From Propionibacterium australiense (GTDB lineage Bacteria > Actinomycetota > Actinomycetes > Propionibacteriales > Propionibacteriaceae): a stretch of 50,811 bases of DNA. Below the pieces are notes generated by a model. The model ran no database searches. It was not told the DNA's origin and worked only from the letters and a program-made list of their open reading frames with translations. How positions within the stretch are numbered: the stretch's first letter is position 1; every line of letters starts with the position of its first letter. Positions 1-7,089 of the stretch are shown one piece after another. A program made the position numbers and the translations under genes. The DNA is taken from the NCBI RefSeq assembly GCF_003666605.1, contig NZ_RCIV01000017.1:1-50811 (forward strand). Direction: 5' to 3'.

Positions 1-270
1 TGGCTGGGCCGGGCCCACCGGCGCCTGGCCGGGTGTGCCGGTCATCGGCCCGTAGTCGCTGGCGTTGTCTGCCCCGGGGGCCTGGTATGACTCGGACACC
101 GACACCGAATAATCCAAACCAGAATCACCAACCTCAACGTTGGTCTCATGGGACATATAGTTGTCGTCCCCCATGCATCCTGATCCGTCGCAGGCGTGTG
201 CTGTCGGCGCGTGAATACCTGATGCAGCGACCAGCACGGTGACTCCCGCCGCGATCCTCAGCCCTCGCAT
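1..270 (-). CDS. secreted protein, 3' end outside window
   Basis: The frame opens with ATG at 270 and is still open at base 1, giving 90 residues. It starts MRGLRIAAGVTVLVAASG, a signal peptide with a likely cleavage after an AHA motif near residue 29. A short Cys pair (CDGSGC) and an acidic Ser/Gly/Pro-rich region follow. The start lies 13 bases inside the 3' end of the upstream lipoprotein gene, so the two are probably translationally coupled. I do not recognise the family. Being exported and coupled to a lipoprotein suggests an envelope role, but this is inference. Confidence 0.6.
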   Translation of the reverse strand, partial: MRGLRIAAGVTVLVAASGIHAPTAHACDGSGCMGDDNYMSHETNVEVGDSGLDYSVSVSESYQAPGADNASDYGPMTGTPGQAPVGPAQP

Positions 271-869
271 GAATCGGCCCTCTCTGCGTTGGATCCGTAG
301 ATCTTGAGCAGCCCATCGTCGTCGTACCGGAAGAAGAACCGGTACGTGTTGTAGCCGCCGCCGATGATGTTGTCCTCGGCATCAACGATCGGGCTCTGGG
401 AGGAGTCGACGCACGTCGACAGGGTGGCCACGGAGTCCTCGCGGGCGATCTCGGGGGTCCTGTTCACGTAGACGATCCGGGCCCTCGTCCCGGGCTGCAT
501 CCGCCAGCCCTTGTCGAACACTTGGGCAAAGGCCTCGACAATGAGTTCGGCGAAACGACCCGTGACGTACTGGTCCATTCCCTCGGGCAGGCTCTCGGCC
601 CCGCCCGCCGCGAAGGTGTCCTGTTCGAGCTCGAAATATGCTCGGTAGACCCGCTCGGCCTCCGCGTACAACTCCTCCTCACCCGGCGACACCGCCGAGG
701 ACACAGGCGAGCCAGACGATGGCGAGGCCGAGACCGGTCCCGACGAGGAACCGACCGACGAACCACCCGGCCCGGGCGCATCACCCGAGCCGCACCCGGC
801 CACCACCAGAACCGAACACAGGCCGGCCCCTGCGAGACCGGTCCGCCACCAGGTCATGACACGGGCCAT
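258..869 (-). CDS. putative lipoprotein
   Basis: The protein has 203 residues, beginning MARVMTWWRTGLAGAG. A hydrophobic stretch ends in the lipobox VAGC, so Cys at about residue 26 should be lipidated and the protein anchored outside the membrane. A Gly/Pro/Ser-rich linker (residues about 27-60) leads to a globular domain of about 140 residues with two further Cys (STCVDSS and the C-terminal SCEG). That layout resembles the small actinobacterial lipoproteins of unknown function with a cystatin/NTF2-like domain, but I could not assign one. The ATG at 869 is preferred over the GTG at 878 because GGGGGT sits 7 bases upstream of it. Confidence 0.7.
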   Translation of the reverse strand: MARVMTWWRTGLAGAGLCSVLVVAGCGSGDAPGPGGSSVGSSSGPVSASPSSGSPVSSAVSPGEEELYAEAERVYRAYFELEQDTFAAGGAESLPEGMDQYVTGRFAELIVEAFAQVFDKGWRMQPGTRARIVYVNRTPEIAREDSVATLSTCVDSSQSPIVDAEDNIIGGGYNTYRFFFRYDDDGLLKIYGSNAERADSCEG

Positions 870-967
870 GACGATCACCCCCAGGATCCGCGGTGTCTGT
901 GGTGTCCGCCCATGGTCGCACCAGCCCGGCCACTCCTGGAAGACCCATCCGTACTTGTGGAAAACCC

Positions 968-1057
968 CTTCGGATGAAGCTCGACCTCATGGAGCCGGTG
1001 ACTCTGATTGCTCTCATCGCCAGGCGGGAGCTTTCCGTGTCCGCCCTGGCCAGAGAC
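968..1057 (+). pseudogene. remnant of ribbon-helix-helix antitoxin gene
   Basis: These 90 bases align without gaps to 3261-3350 inside the antitoxin gene at 3150-3449, with 64 of 90 bases and 14 of 30 codons identical. The best-conserved part is VS-LARD. A frame from ATG 974 could encode about 40 residues but runs into the 3' end of the AraC-type gene on the other strand. It lacks the N-terminal third of the antitoxin, and no toxin frame lies upstream. I read it as a decayed copy of a CopG-like antitoxin. Confidence 0.5.
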
Positions 1058-1070
1058 GTGCGCCGGGCGG

Positions 1071-2030
1071 TTAGTGGTCGAGCGGCGGTTCGCTGAAGCG
1101 CCTGCGGTAGGCGGTCGGGGTGGTGGCGAAGGCCGCGGCGAAGCGCTGGCGGAAGGTGACCGGACTCGCGTATCCACACGCGCGGGCGACACGGCTGATG
1201 GGCCAGTCAGTGGTCTCCAGTAGACGGCGGGCCTCGTCCAGACGACACGACCTCAGCCACGCCCCGGGACTGGTACCGAACTCAGCCTGGAACCGACGAG
1301 CGAGATGACGGGGACTCATGTTCCCGACTTCGGCCAGGTCCTTGACCGTGATGGGTTGGCCGAGGTGTTCGTGCATCCAGGCCACCACGGCCCCCAGCCC
1401 TTCACCGGCACTCGATGTCGCCATAGGGCGGGTGATGTACTGGGCCTGGTCCCCTTCACGGTGGGGCGCGATGACCAGACGCCGCGCCACCGTAGCGGCT
1501 GTGGCAGATCCCAAGCGGTCGCGCACTATGTGGAGGCAGGCGTCGAGTGCGGCCGCGGTGCCTGCCGAGGTCATCACATTGCCGTGGTCGATGTACAGCG
1601 CTGTTGCGTCGACGTCGACGCGTGGGCACGCTTCGGCCAGCTGGTCGGCGGCCGCCCAGTGCGTGACCGCGCGGCGTCCGTCCAGCAGGCCGCTCTGGGC
1701 GACTGGGAAGGCGCCGAGGCACAACCCGACGATGACGGCTCCTGCCCGATGGGCCCGCCCGATCAGCGAGACCAGGGCCTCGCTTGCGGCCGGCAACTGT
1801 GCAGGCCAGGAGGGGAACACCACCATGTCCGCCGCGGCCACGGCCTCCGCTCCGGCAAGCTCCGACATGGCGAGACCCTCAGCGGTGCGGACCGGGGCGC
1901 CGTCCTCACTCCATGTCAGGGTCTCCCACTCGGCCAGGCCGAGCCGGGCCACCTCACCGAAGACGGTGAGCGGAGCCGCGAGGTGGAACAGGCTGATGCC
2001 CTCGAACGCATGCACCGCAATCCGCGTCAT
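1071..2030 (-). CDS. GlxA-family AraC-type transcriptional regulator
   Basis: The 319-residue protein has an N-terminal DJ-1/PfpI-type glutamine-amidotransferase-like sensor domain (about residues 1-190, with the VGLCLGAF nucleophile-elbow-like motif) and a C-terminal pair of AraC helix-turn-helix motifs (about 210-310, including MSPRHLARRFQAEFGTSP and ISRVARACGYASPVTFRQRF). ATG 2030 (MTRIAVHAFEGISLF) fits the family start; an in-frame start at 2069 would add 13 unlikely residues. It is divergent from the isochorismatase-like gene at 2139. This is a common pairing, so it probably controls that gene and itself from the 108-base shared intergenic region. Confidence 0.88.
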   Translation of the reverse strand: MTRIAVHAFEGISLFHLAAPLTVFGEVARLGLAEWETLTWSEDGAPVRTAEGLAMSELAGAEAVAAADMVVFPSWPAQLPAASEALVSLIGRAHRAGAVIVGLCLGAFPVAQSGLLDGRRAVTHWAAADQLAEACPRVDVDATALYIDHGNVMTSAGTAAALDACLHIVRDRLGSATAATVARRLVIAPHREGDQAQYITRPMATSSAGEGLGAVVAWMHEHLGQPITVKDLAEVGNMSPRHLARRFQAEFGTSPGAWLRSCRLDEARRLLETTDWPISRVARACGYASPVTFRQRFAAAFATTPTAYRRRFSEPPLDH

Positions 2031-2138
2031 GTCTTGATTCCATCGAATATAGTCATCCCAGCCACTCACGATGGTACGCAGCCCTTGGCCATGATCGATT
2101 CAGCGCAACCGACCGCCGACCAGGAGCATGACCGCACC

Positions 2139-2777
2139 ATGACCTCACCACGCCGCGCGCTCGTCGTCATCGATGTTCAGCAGGAGTACTTCTCCGGCCC
2201 CCTTGAGATTCATTACCCGGCACGCGAGGAATCCTTGGCGCGCATCCTCAGTGTCATTGATGCCGCCCAGGCACAGCGGTTGCCGATCGTGATCGTGCGT
2301 CACGAGAACCCGGTCGGTGCCGCGGCCTTCGCACGCGGATCGGCGGGCGCCGAGCTGCACCCCCACGTGGCGGCGCGGGTGTGTTCCGAGTGGAAGCAGA
2401 TCACCAAGCGCTACGCCAGCGCCTTCGACGGCACCGATCTGGCCGACTGGTGCAGGCAGCAGCGGATCGACACCCTCACCCTCACCGGCTACATGGCGGG
2501 CAACTGTGTCCTCGCCACCGCCGCCTCCGCCGCCCCGCGCGGACTTACTGCCGAAGTGCTGTCGGACGCCACTGGCACCCCGCACCTCGCCAACCGCCTC
2601 GGTGGCATCTCCGCCCACCACCTGCACCGGGCCCTCATGATCCTGCTCCACTCCAATCTCGCCGCAGTCACCACGACCCAGGACTGGATGAACGCTCTCG
2701 AAGCAGGAACGGCCTGCAAGAAGAGCAACCTCGTCGCCTCGGCCGCGGCGGGGGAGGAACAGGAAAATCGAGAGTGA
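2139..2777 (+). CDS. isochorismatase-family cysteine hydrolase
   Basis: The 212-residue protein carries the cysteine-hydrolase triad: Asp in VVIDVQQEYF near the N-terminus, Lys in the KQITKRYASAF segment, and Cys in LTGYMAGNCV. The family hydrolyses isochorismate, nicotinamide or related amides and vinyl ethers; the substrate here cannot be told. ATG 2139 (MTSPRRALVVID) is chosen because CAGGAG lies upstream and the ATG at 2128 reads into a stop after four codons. The last 25 residues (KKSNLVASAAAGEEQ) are a charged, low-complexity tail. Likely regulated by the divergent GlxA/AraC-type protein. Confidence 0.87.
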   Translation: MTSPRRALVVIDVQQEYFSGPLEIHYPAREESLARILSVIDAAQAQRLPIVIVRHENPVGAAAFARGSAGAELHPHVAARVCSEWKQITKRYASAFDGTDLADWCRQQRIDTLTLTGYMAGNCVLATAASAAPRGLTAEVLSDATGTPHLANRLGGISAHHLHRALMILLHSNLAAVTTTQDWMNALEAGTACKKSNLVASAAAGEEQENRE

Positions 2778-2866
2778 GAAGGGGCCGTGCCGAGCCCGCC
2801 GCCAGGAGGCGCTGTTGAGTCGTGAGGTGGGGGCAATCCCGAAGGTGGTAACACCAAATCCGAGTA

Positions 2867-2889
2867 TAGTATTACTAATGTATTACATT
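2867..2889. promoter_or_regulatory. tandem palindromes at toxin-antitoxin promoter
   Basis: Two palindromes abut: TAGTATTACTA (2867-2877) and AATGTATTACATT (2877-2889). Each is symmetric about a central base, and their centres are 11 bases apart. Both contain GTATTAC (2869-2875, 2880-2886). The sequence is strikingly AT-rich for this DNA and contains -10-like hexamers (TATAGT, TATTAC). It ends 6 bases before the GTG of the toxin gene. One-helical-turn spacing of short palindromes is typical for cooperative ribbon-helix-helix antitoxin binding. Confidence 0.6.
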
Positions 2890-2895
2890 TGAACT

Positions 2896-3168
2896 GTGCA
2901 GGATCGCCTCGATTGGCGTCACCGCGGCATCTACATCACCAAGCACGGCATGACGCCGCAGATCGCCGACGAGGCATACGCCGATCCGGCCTCGCGGTCG
3001 GGCGGGACTGTTCGTGTCATTGGCTGGTCGGTGTCGATCCAGGCGCTCGTGACGGTCATCGTGCTCCCGGAAGCAGATGTGGTCTGGGGCGTGAATGCGT
3101 GGCGTTCCAACGCCATGGATCGTCATCGGTACGGGGAGGGAGATGACCGATGGACATCGAGGAACTGA
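2896..3168 (+). CDS. putative BrnT-like toxin
   Basis: The 90-residue protein begins at GTG 2896 with no clear ribosome site, so the transcript may be leaderless from the AT-rich promoter just upstream. The pattern KHGMTPQIADEAYADP, then a beta segment (RVIGWSV, LVTVIVLP), then NAWRSNAMDRHRY near the end resembles BrnT-type RNase toxins and relatives. In those, a final segment with conserved Arg/Ala and a Tyr closes the fold. The gene overlaps the ribbon-helix-helix antitoxin by 19 bases, in toxin-first order as in brnTA. Assignment to BrnT itself is uncertain; the toxin-antitoxin reading rests on size, overlap and partner. Confidence 0.6.
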   Translation: MQDRLDWRHRGIYITKHGMTPQIADEAYADPASRSGGTVRVIGWSVSIQALVTVIVLPEADVVWGVNAWRSNAMDRHRYGEGDDRWTSRN

Positions 3169-3449
3169 TCGCCGTCGAGGCTGAGGCCGCCGAGCAGGAC
3201 AGGGACGCTCCGCTCGGAACCGAGACACGTGTGACGCGGGGCAATGGCCGGGCGAAAACCCTTCAGATCAGGCTCAACTCTGAGGAACTGGCTGCTCTGA
3301 CTGCTCTCGCCGAGGAGCGGGGGCTCCCCGTGTCCACCCTGGCCAGGGACTTCCTCCTGCGCGAACTGGCGGCGGGTTCGGACGATCCGAGAGCGGTCCT
3401 CGCCCGTATGCGCTCCGGCCTGGAGTCGCTGGCGGCGGTCGTCGGGTGA
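3150..3449 (+). CDS. ribbon-helix-helix (CopG-like) antitoxin
   Basis: The 99-residue protein starts MDIEELIAVEAEAAEQ. After an acidic N-terminus it carries KTLQIRLNSEELAALTALAEERGLPVSTLARDFLLREL: a beta strand, helix and helix of the ribbon-helix-helix DNA-binding fold (residues about 38-72). The C-terminal helix (RAVLARMRSGLESLAAVVG) would dimerise or contact the toxin. It overlaps the toxin gene and probably represses the pair through the tandem palindromes at 2867-2889. A decayed relative lies at 968-1057. Confidence 0.75.
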   Translation: MDIEELIAVEAEAAEQDRDAPLGTETRVTRGNGRAKTLQIRLNSEELAALTALAEERGLPVSTLARDFLLRELAAGSDDPRAVLARMRSGLESLAAVVG

Positions 3450-3701
3450 GGAACCGCTCCGCATCAGGCAGCGGCCAGTTCAGCCGGGTGGCTGCCCTGG
3501 TCTACCGCCCGGTCGCTCGATCATGGTTTCCCAGGTACACGGTGAGTGTCGGACAGTCAGCATGAACCGGCCTATGACAGGGATGATCTTCTGGGATGTG
3601 CATCCGCTTCGGAGCCGTCACTGGTGATTCTTATCATGGAGGCGAAACAAGTGCTTTCATGCTGACGTTGTGCAACTATGAACGTAGGGGGTGACGAGCT
3701 G
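3450..3701. other. intergenic region between two toxin-antitoxin loci
   Basis: About 250 bases with no supported gene. It must hold the promoter of the Panacea-Doc pair. A relatively AT-rich patch (TTCTTATCATGG near 3630-3646) is the only promoter-like sequence I see, and no strong hairpin is visible. Confidence 0.4.
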
Positions 3702-4262
3702 ATGTATCCAACGAATGAAACAGTCGACCGCGCATTGGTCGCTGCTCAGGTCATCAACGCCCGCAAGCCGGTGTACGGCGAGATGCAGGCGCACAAGCTC
3801 GCCTACTACGCCCAGGCATGGTCGCTGGTGTGGGATGGGCGGCCGCTCTTCTCCAACCGGATCGAGGCGTGGCGGATGGGGCCTGTGGTCTGCTCTCTGC
3901 GGCATGCCTTTCCTGAGATCAGGCAGGCGCCCCCTGTCGGAGTGTTCACTTCCACTGAGGAGGCCACTCTCGGCGCAGTGACCGACTACTACGGTGACAT
4001 GAGTGGTGTTGAGCTGATCGAGCTGACCCATCAGGAGGGGCCATGGCGTGAGACCTGGGGCGACAGGCCTCAGGATGCCAAGGGCGGTGACCAGATCTCT
4101 CTCGACTCGATGCGCAGGTTCTACACCCGCATGGCCCTGCGGGGTGAGGGACCTCGGCGTCCGATGATGCCCACGGTGACGGCTCCAGACGAGGAGATTG
4201 CTCGGATCGCCGCTGACACCTCGCGCCGCTGGGCGAAGACACTGGCGATCCTCGGCTCGTGA
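3702..4262 (+). CDS. Panacea/SocA-domain (DUF4065) antitoxin
   Basis: The 186-residue protein starts MYPTNETVDRALVAAQ. ATG 3702 is preferred over ATG 3678 because AGGGGGT lies about 10 bases upstream. The body shows the Panacea signature: KLAYYAQAWSLVWDGRPLFSNRIEAWRMGPVV, the 'tool-and-lid' helical region seen in SocA and GepA, and a later Leu-rich helix. These proteins neutralise many unrelated toxins. The C-terminal TAPDEEIARIAADTSRRWAKTLAIL resembles a toxin-contacting or Phd-like segment. Its stop overlaps the start of the Doc-like gene (GTGA), indicating a coupled antitoxin-toxin operon. Confidence 0.8.
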   Translation: MYPTNETVDRALVAAQVINARKPVYGEMQAHKLAYYAQAWSLVWDGRPLFSNRIEAWRMGPVVCSLRHAFPEIRQAPPVGVFTSTEEATLGAVTDYYGDMSGVELIELTHQEGPWRETWGDRPQDAKGGDQISLDSMRRFYTRMALRGEGPRRPMMPTVTAPDEEIARIAADTSRRWAKTLAILGS

Positions 4263-4632
4263 TTGTTGAGATCACGTGGGAGCAGTGCCTGGAGATCTAC
4301 TCGAAAGAAGTGCACGCAGGGCTGCTCCTTGATGAAGGAAGGCTTCGGGGTGCCCTGCGTGCACCATTCCTCGGGTTCGGTGACTATGAGGCTCATCCGA
4401 CGCTTCCCGGCAAGGCTGCGAAGCTCATCTCTGCTGTTGCGGCGGCTCACGCTTACACCGACGGCAACAAGCGGCTCGCATGGCACCTCGGAGTTGCTTT
4501 TTGCAGGCGAATGGGCTCGTGGTCGTCGCCGGGGAGAAAGATGCTGCAAACGCCGTCCTGCGGGCCGTCACGCATGCGTGGCAGGAAATGGACCTCGCGG
4601 AATGGCTCATTGAGCACACCGAGATGATCTGA
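4259..4632 (+). pseudogene. Doc-type Fic toxin with a frameshift
   Basis: GTG 4259 overlaps the antitoxin stop. The first 80 or so codons match Doc: RLRGALRAPF near the N-terminus and the Fic active-site motif HAYTDGNKRLAW, which in Doc transfers phosphate to EF-Tu. The frame then reads CRRMGSW and unrelated residues. Shifting by one base at GCTTTTTGCAG (about 4495-4505) restores LQANGLVVVAGEKDAANAV and a C-terminus ending AEWLIEHTEMI with TGA at 4630-4632, as expected for Doc. A single missing T in the T5 run explains it. It could be real inactivation, phase variation, or a sequencing error. Confidence 0.75.
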
Positions 4633-5113
4633 GCAGGGTGACTGTGGTCGCTCTCCTGCGGACCCTGTCGGCTCGTTCTTGTGCGGCACAAGGAAGGGGT
4701 TCATAGGGGCAATTCGGGCAGCGATCGACGATTCTTATCGTCTCGACCGAGACGCGGGTGACGCGCTTGACGAGGTCGATGATGTAACGGGGACCATCGT
4801 GCTCTCGACACCAGTCGTTTGGATCATTGACGATGCCCGAGTCCTTGTCGGTCCTCACCTGGTAGCGGTCGATGAGCCATTCCAAGCCCGAGCGAGAGCC
4901 GAGCATGTGCTCATTCGCCTCGGCGGGGATGTCGCTGAGGGTCAGGTAGTCGTTGTAGACGATGGCCTTCTTCGTCTGCTTGTCCAGCCACCTCATTTTC
5001 ATTTTCCTCACCCGGTACAGTTCCCAGTCGTCGACGCCAAGCGGATGGGTCGACTCGTGCAACGGGTAGGGGTCGACCGACTCGTAGCTCACGTGCAGAT
5101 CGGCCAGCTGTAG
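4607..5113 (-). pseudogene. orphan C-terminus of large helicase/restriction-type protein
   Basis: About 168 codons match the extreme C-terminus of very large DEAD/DEAH helicase or type ISP/III restriction-related proteins: ADLHVSYESVDPYPL, VYNDYLTLSDIPAEA, LEWLIDRYQVRTDKDSGIVN, DPNDWC, and KRVTRVSVETIRIVD. Such proteins usually run well over 1000 residues. Nothing homologous lies upstream; the match begins just past the stop of the membrane-protein gene at 5116, and no start codon or ribosome site fits. It is the leftover of a deleted defence-type gene. It overlaps the 3' end of the doc pseudogene on the opposite strand. Confidence 0.72.
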
Positions 5114-5115
5114 CG

Positions 5116-6363
5116 CTAGTCCGCGCCGTGGTCCGCGGGTGCCTGCCCCGCTACCTCGGAGCGTGCCCTGGTACGGATGTCCAGGACGAACGCCCCCAGC
5201 GCAATGAGGCCGATCATGATGCCGGCGGACCACAGGAACTGATCGTCCTGAATGTAGGCGCCGCCCTCCTGGCAGGTGTTGAGCCCCTTGAGGAGCCACA
5301 GCGGATCCTGCGAGTGGGCCTGGAAGGTCTCAACGGAACAGTCGGGTATCTCCTTGTCCGATATGCCCGATGCCAGTGTCCTGAGGATGTTCGCCGGGGA
5401 GAAGCCGATGTGTGTCATCGAGGTGAGGAAGACGACGAACACGAGAGGGCACACGAGCCGCCGGATGACGAGGTTCTGCGCCTTGCGGCACATCCTCGTG
5501 AGCGAGGCGAACAGGCCGACAGTGAACCCGATGATGGCGTACGCGGCGGGGATGTCGACGAGGAGCCTCGGCGTGAGGGAGGCGGAGTGGCCCTCCTCGA
5601 TCGTCAGCAGGAATGCCGCGGCGGGCACGAGCGCGGCCGTGAGGAGCCCGGCCGCCGTCCCGAAACCGGTGCCCTCGGCGACGGCCCGGACGCTCGCCCG
5701 CAGGTCGAGGCCGACGGTCAGCGTCCGGGAATAGGTCAGGATCGTCATGAACAGGGCCGTGAGGATGAGGGCCGTGGTGAGGCACGAGGCGATCGCCAGG
5801 CCGTTGTAGCCGATCCCGGCGCCGAGGGTCGCCCGGGTCAGGTTCGGCCTGCTGTTCACCGCCCACGCGAGAAAGGTCGCTACCAGGACCGGGACGAGGA
5901 GCAGTCCCACGAGATGGGCCCTGACGAGTGTCTGGGGCTCGAGCAGCCTCCCCAGGGAGCGGGGTCCGATGTTCAGCTCGCCCCACCCGGTCGGAGCGAT
6001 GATCCGGTTTCCGTGCCGAAGGGTCGCCCGGGCTCTGCCCGCCGTCCGGCGCACCCAGCGCGAGGGGAGGGATCTGATCCTGGTTCCGCCGTCCGTCTGG
6101 GCCATCCGCAGCAGCCGCGCGGAGCCCAGCGTGATCGCCGTGGCGCACAGGCACACCAGGAGCATGTGCCGCAGCGTCCCCGCGGACCCGACGGGGATGA
6201 GCAGGATCAGCGCGGCACCGGTGTACCAGGCGATGACCTCGGTGACGGCCCTGGTTGCGGACAGCCACACGGGTCGCACCCGACCGGGATGCCGCAGCCA
6301 TCCGGCGAGCCGGGCCGTGCCGGGGAGGAACAGGCCGAGGCAGATGATGATGAGGCCGGCCAT
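5116..6363 (-). CDS. multi-pass membrane protein of unknown function
   Basis: The 415-residue protein starts MAGLIIICLGLFLPG (ATG 6363, with GGAG 8 bases upstream). I count roughly eight to nine hydrophobic segments: near residues 3-15, 40-65, 70-90, 160-180, 190-230, 250-280, 295-320, 335-350 and a last one near 390 (GIMIGLIALGAFVLD). Between the last two lies an outward-facing stretch with two Cys (IPDCSVETF and LNTCQEGGAYI) that could form a disulfide. I do not recognise the family. It stands alone between the orphan restriction fragment and tRNA-Leu. Confidence 0.65.
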   Translation of the reverse strand: MAGLIIICLGLFLPGTARLAGWLRHPGRVRPVWLSATRAVTEVIAWYTGAALILLIPVGSAGTLRHMLLVCLCATAITLGSARLLRMAQTDGGTRIRSLPSRWVRRTAGRARATLRHGNRIIAPTGWGELNIGPRSLGRLLEPQTLVRAHLVGLLLVPVLVATFLAWAVNSRPNLTRATLGAGIGYNGLAIASCLTTALILTALFMTILTYSRTLTVGLDLRASVRAVAEGTGFGTAAGLLTAALVPAAAFLLTIEEGHSASLTPRLLVDIPAAYAIIGFTVGLFASLTRMCRKAQNLVIRRLVCPLVFVVFLTSMTHIGFSPANILRTLASGISDKEIPDCSVETFQAHSQDPLWLLKGLNTCQEGGAYIQDDQFLWSAGIMIGLIALGAFVLDIRTRARSEVAGQAPADHGAD

Positions 6364-6556
6364 GCGTCTCCAGGGTTGTCGAGCAGCTGTGGATGATTGT
6401 TCTGCGCCGCCCCCCGCGGGGTGAGGGGTCTCGCCGTGCTCCCGGCGCGCCGCCCGCGTTCGCCGAGCACTTCGGCGAGGCCGGGCACGGTCCGGCGCCG
6501 CCGCGGGGAACGGCGAGACCCCTGGCCAACCGTGGTCGACTAGGGGTCTCGTGCCG

Positions 6557-6640
6557 TGCGCGAGAGAGGAGTTGAACCTCCACGCCCTAAACGGGCACTG
6601 GCACCTGAAGCCAGCGCGTCTGCCATTCCGCCACTCGCGC
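6557..6640 (-). tRNA. tRNA-Leu (anticodon CAG)
   Basis: Read on the minus strand, 84 bases fold as a class II tRNA. The acceptor stem GCGCGAG pairs with CTCGCGC, the anticodon stem CTGGC/GCCAG encloses TTCAGGT (anticodon CAG), a long variable arm TGCCCGTTTAGGGCG follows, and the T loop is GGTTCAACTCC. The CCA end is not encoded; CGG follows the discriminator A. Confidence 0.95.
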
Positions 6641-6994
6641 AACGCCGCCGTGCGGCAACCCGGACAACATAGCACAGCATCCCCAGCGCCCCGCAAACCG
6701 GAGCCGCCCGAGGACGGGCCCCTGGGTGCGGCGCGCCAGGCGAGGCGGCCCCTCCGGGTGGCTGCGCCACGCCCCATGACGGTGACGTGGCGGGTCCTCG
6801 GGCGGCGAACTGTCAATTCCATGGCGAGGAACCCAGCGTCACATCTCGTCTCGCGCGCAACAATCTCATGTTGATCCCCGGAACCAACTGGAAATTTTTC
6901 TGTGGGGGACGAAATAATCTCGTGAGGGAAGCCTGAGTTCTCCGCAGCCGTTTTCGGTTTGGTTGGCGGCGGGCCGTAATCTTGGAACCCGGCG

Positions 6995-7017
6995 GGGTGT
7001 CCCCTAAGGGGATGCCC
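6995..7017 (+). promoter_or_regulatory. stable hairpin in leader of peptide-transport operon
   Basis: GGGTGTCCCC and GGGGATGCCC (6995-7004 and 7008-7017) form a 10-pair stem, two of the pairs G-U, around a three-base loop TAA. The core TCCCCTAAGGGGA (7000-7012) is also a DNA palindrome. No T-run follows, so it is not a simple terminator. It lies about 70 bases before the binding-protein start and could be a repressor site or a 5'-stabilising RNA structure. The rest of 6641-7089 has no supported gene. Confidence 0.45.
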
Positions 7018-7089
7018 AGTGTTCACGCCGCACTGTATCTTTCGGGTCGCATCACCTGGATGAGCCACTGGATCGTCGAAGGTGAAGAC

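Noticed and set aside
1305-2138. N-terminal extension of the isochorismatase-like frame antisense to the regulator
   Set aside because: The family match starts at MTSPRRALVVID; the preceding residues are the complement of the AraC-type gene.
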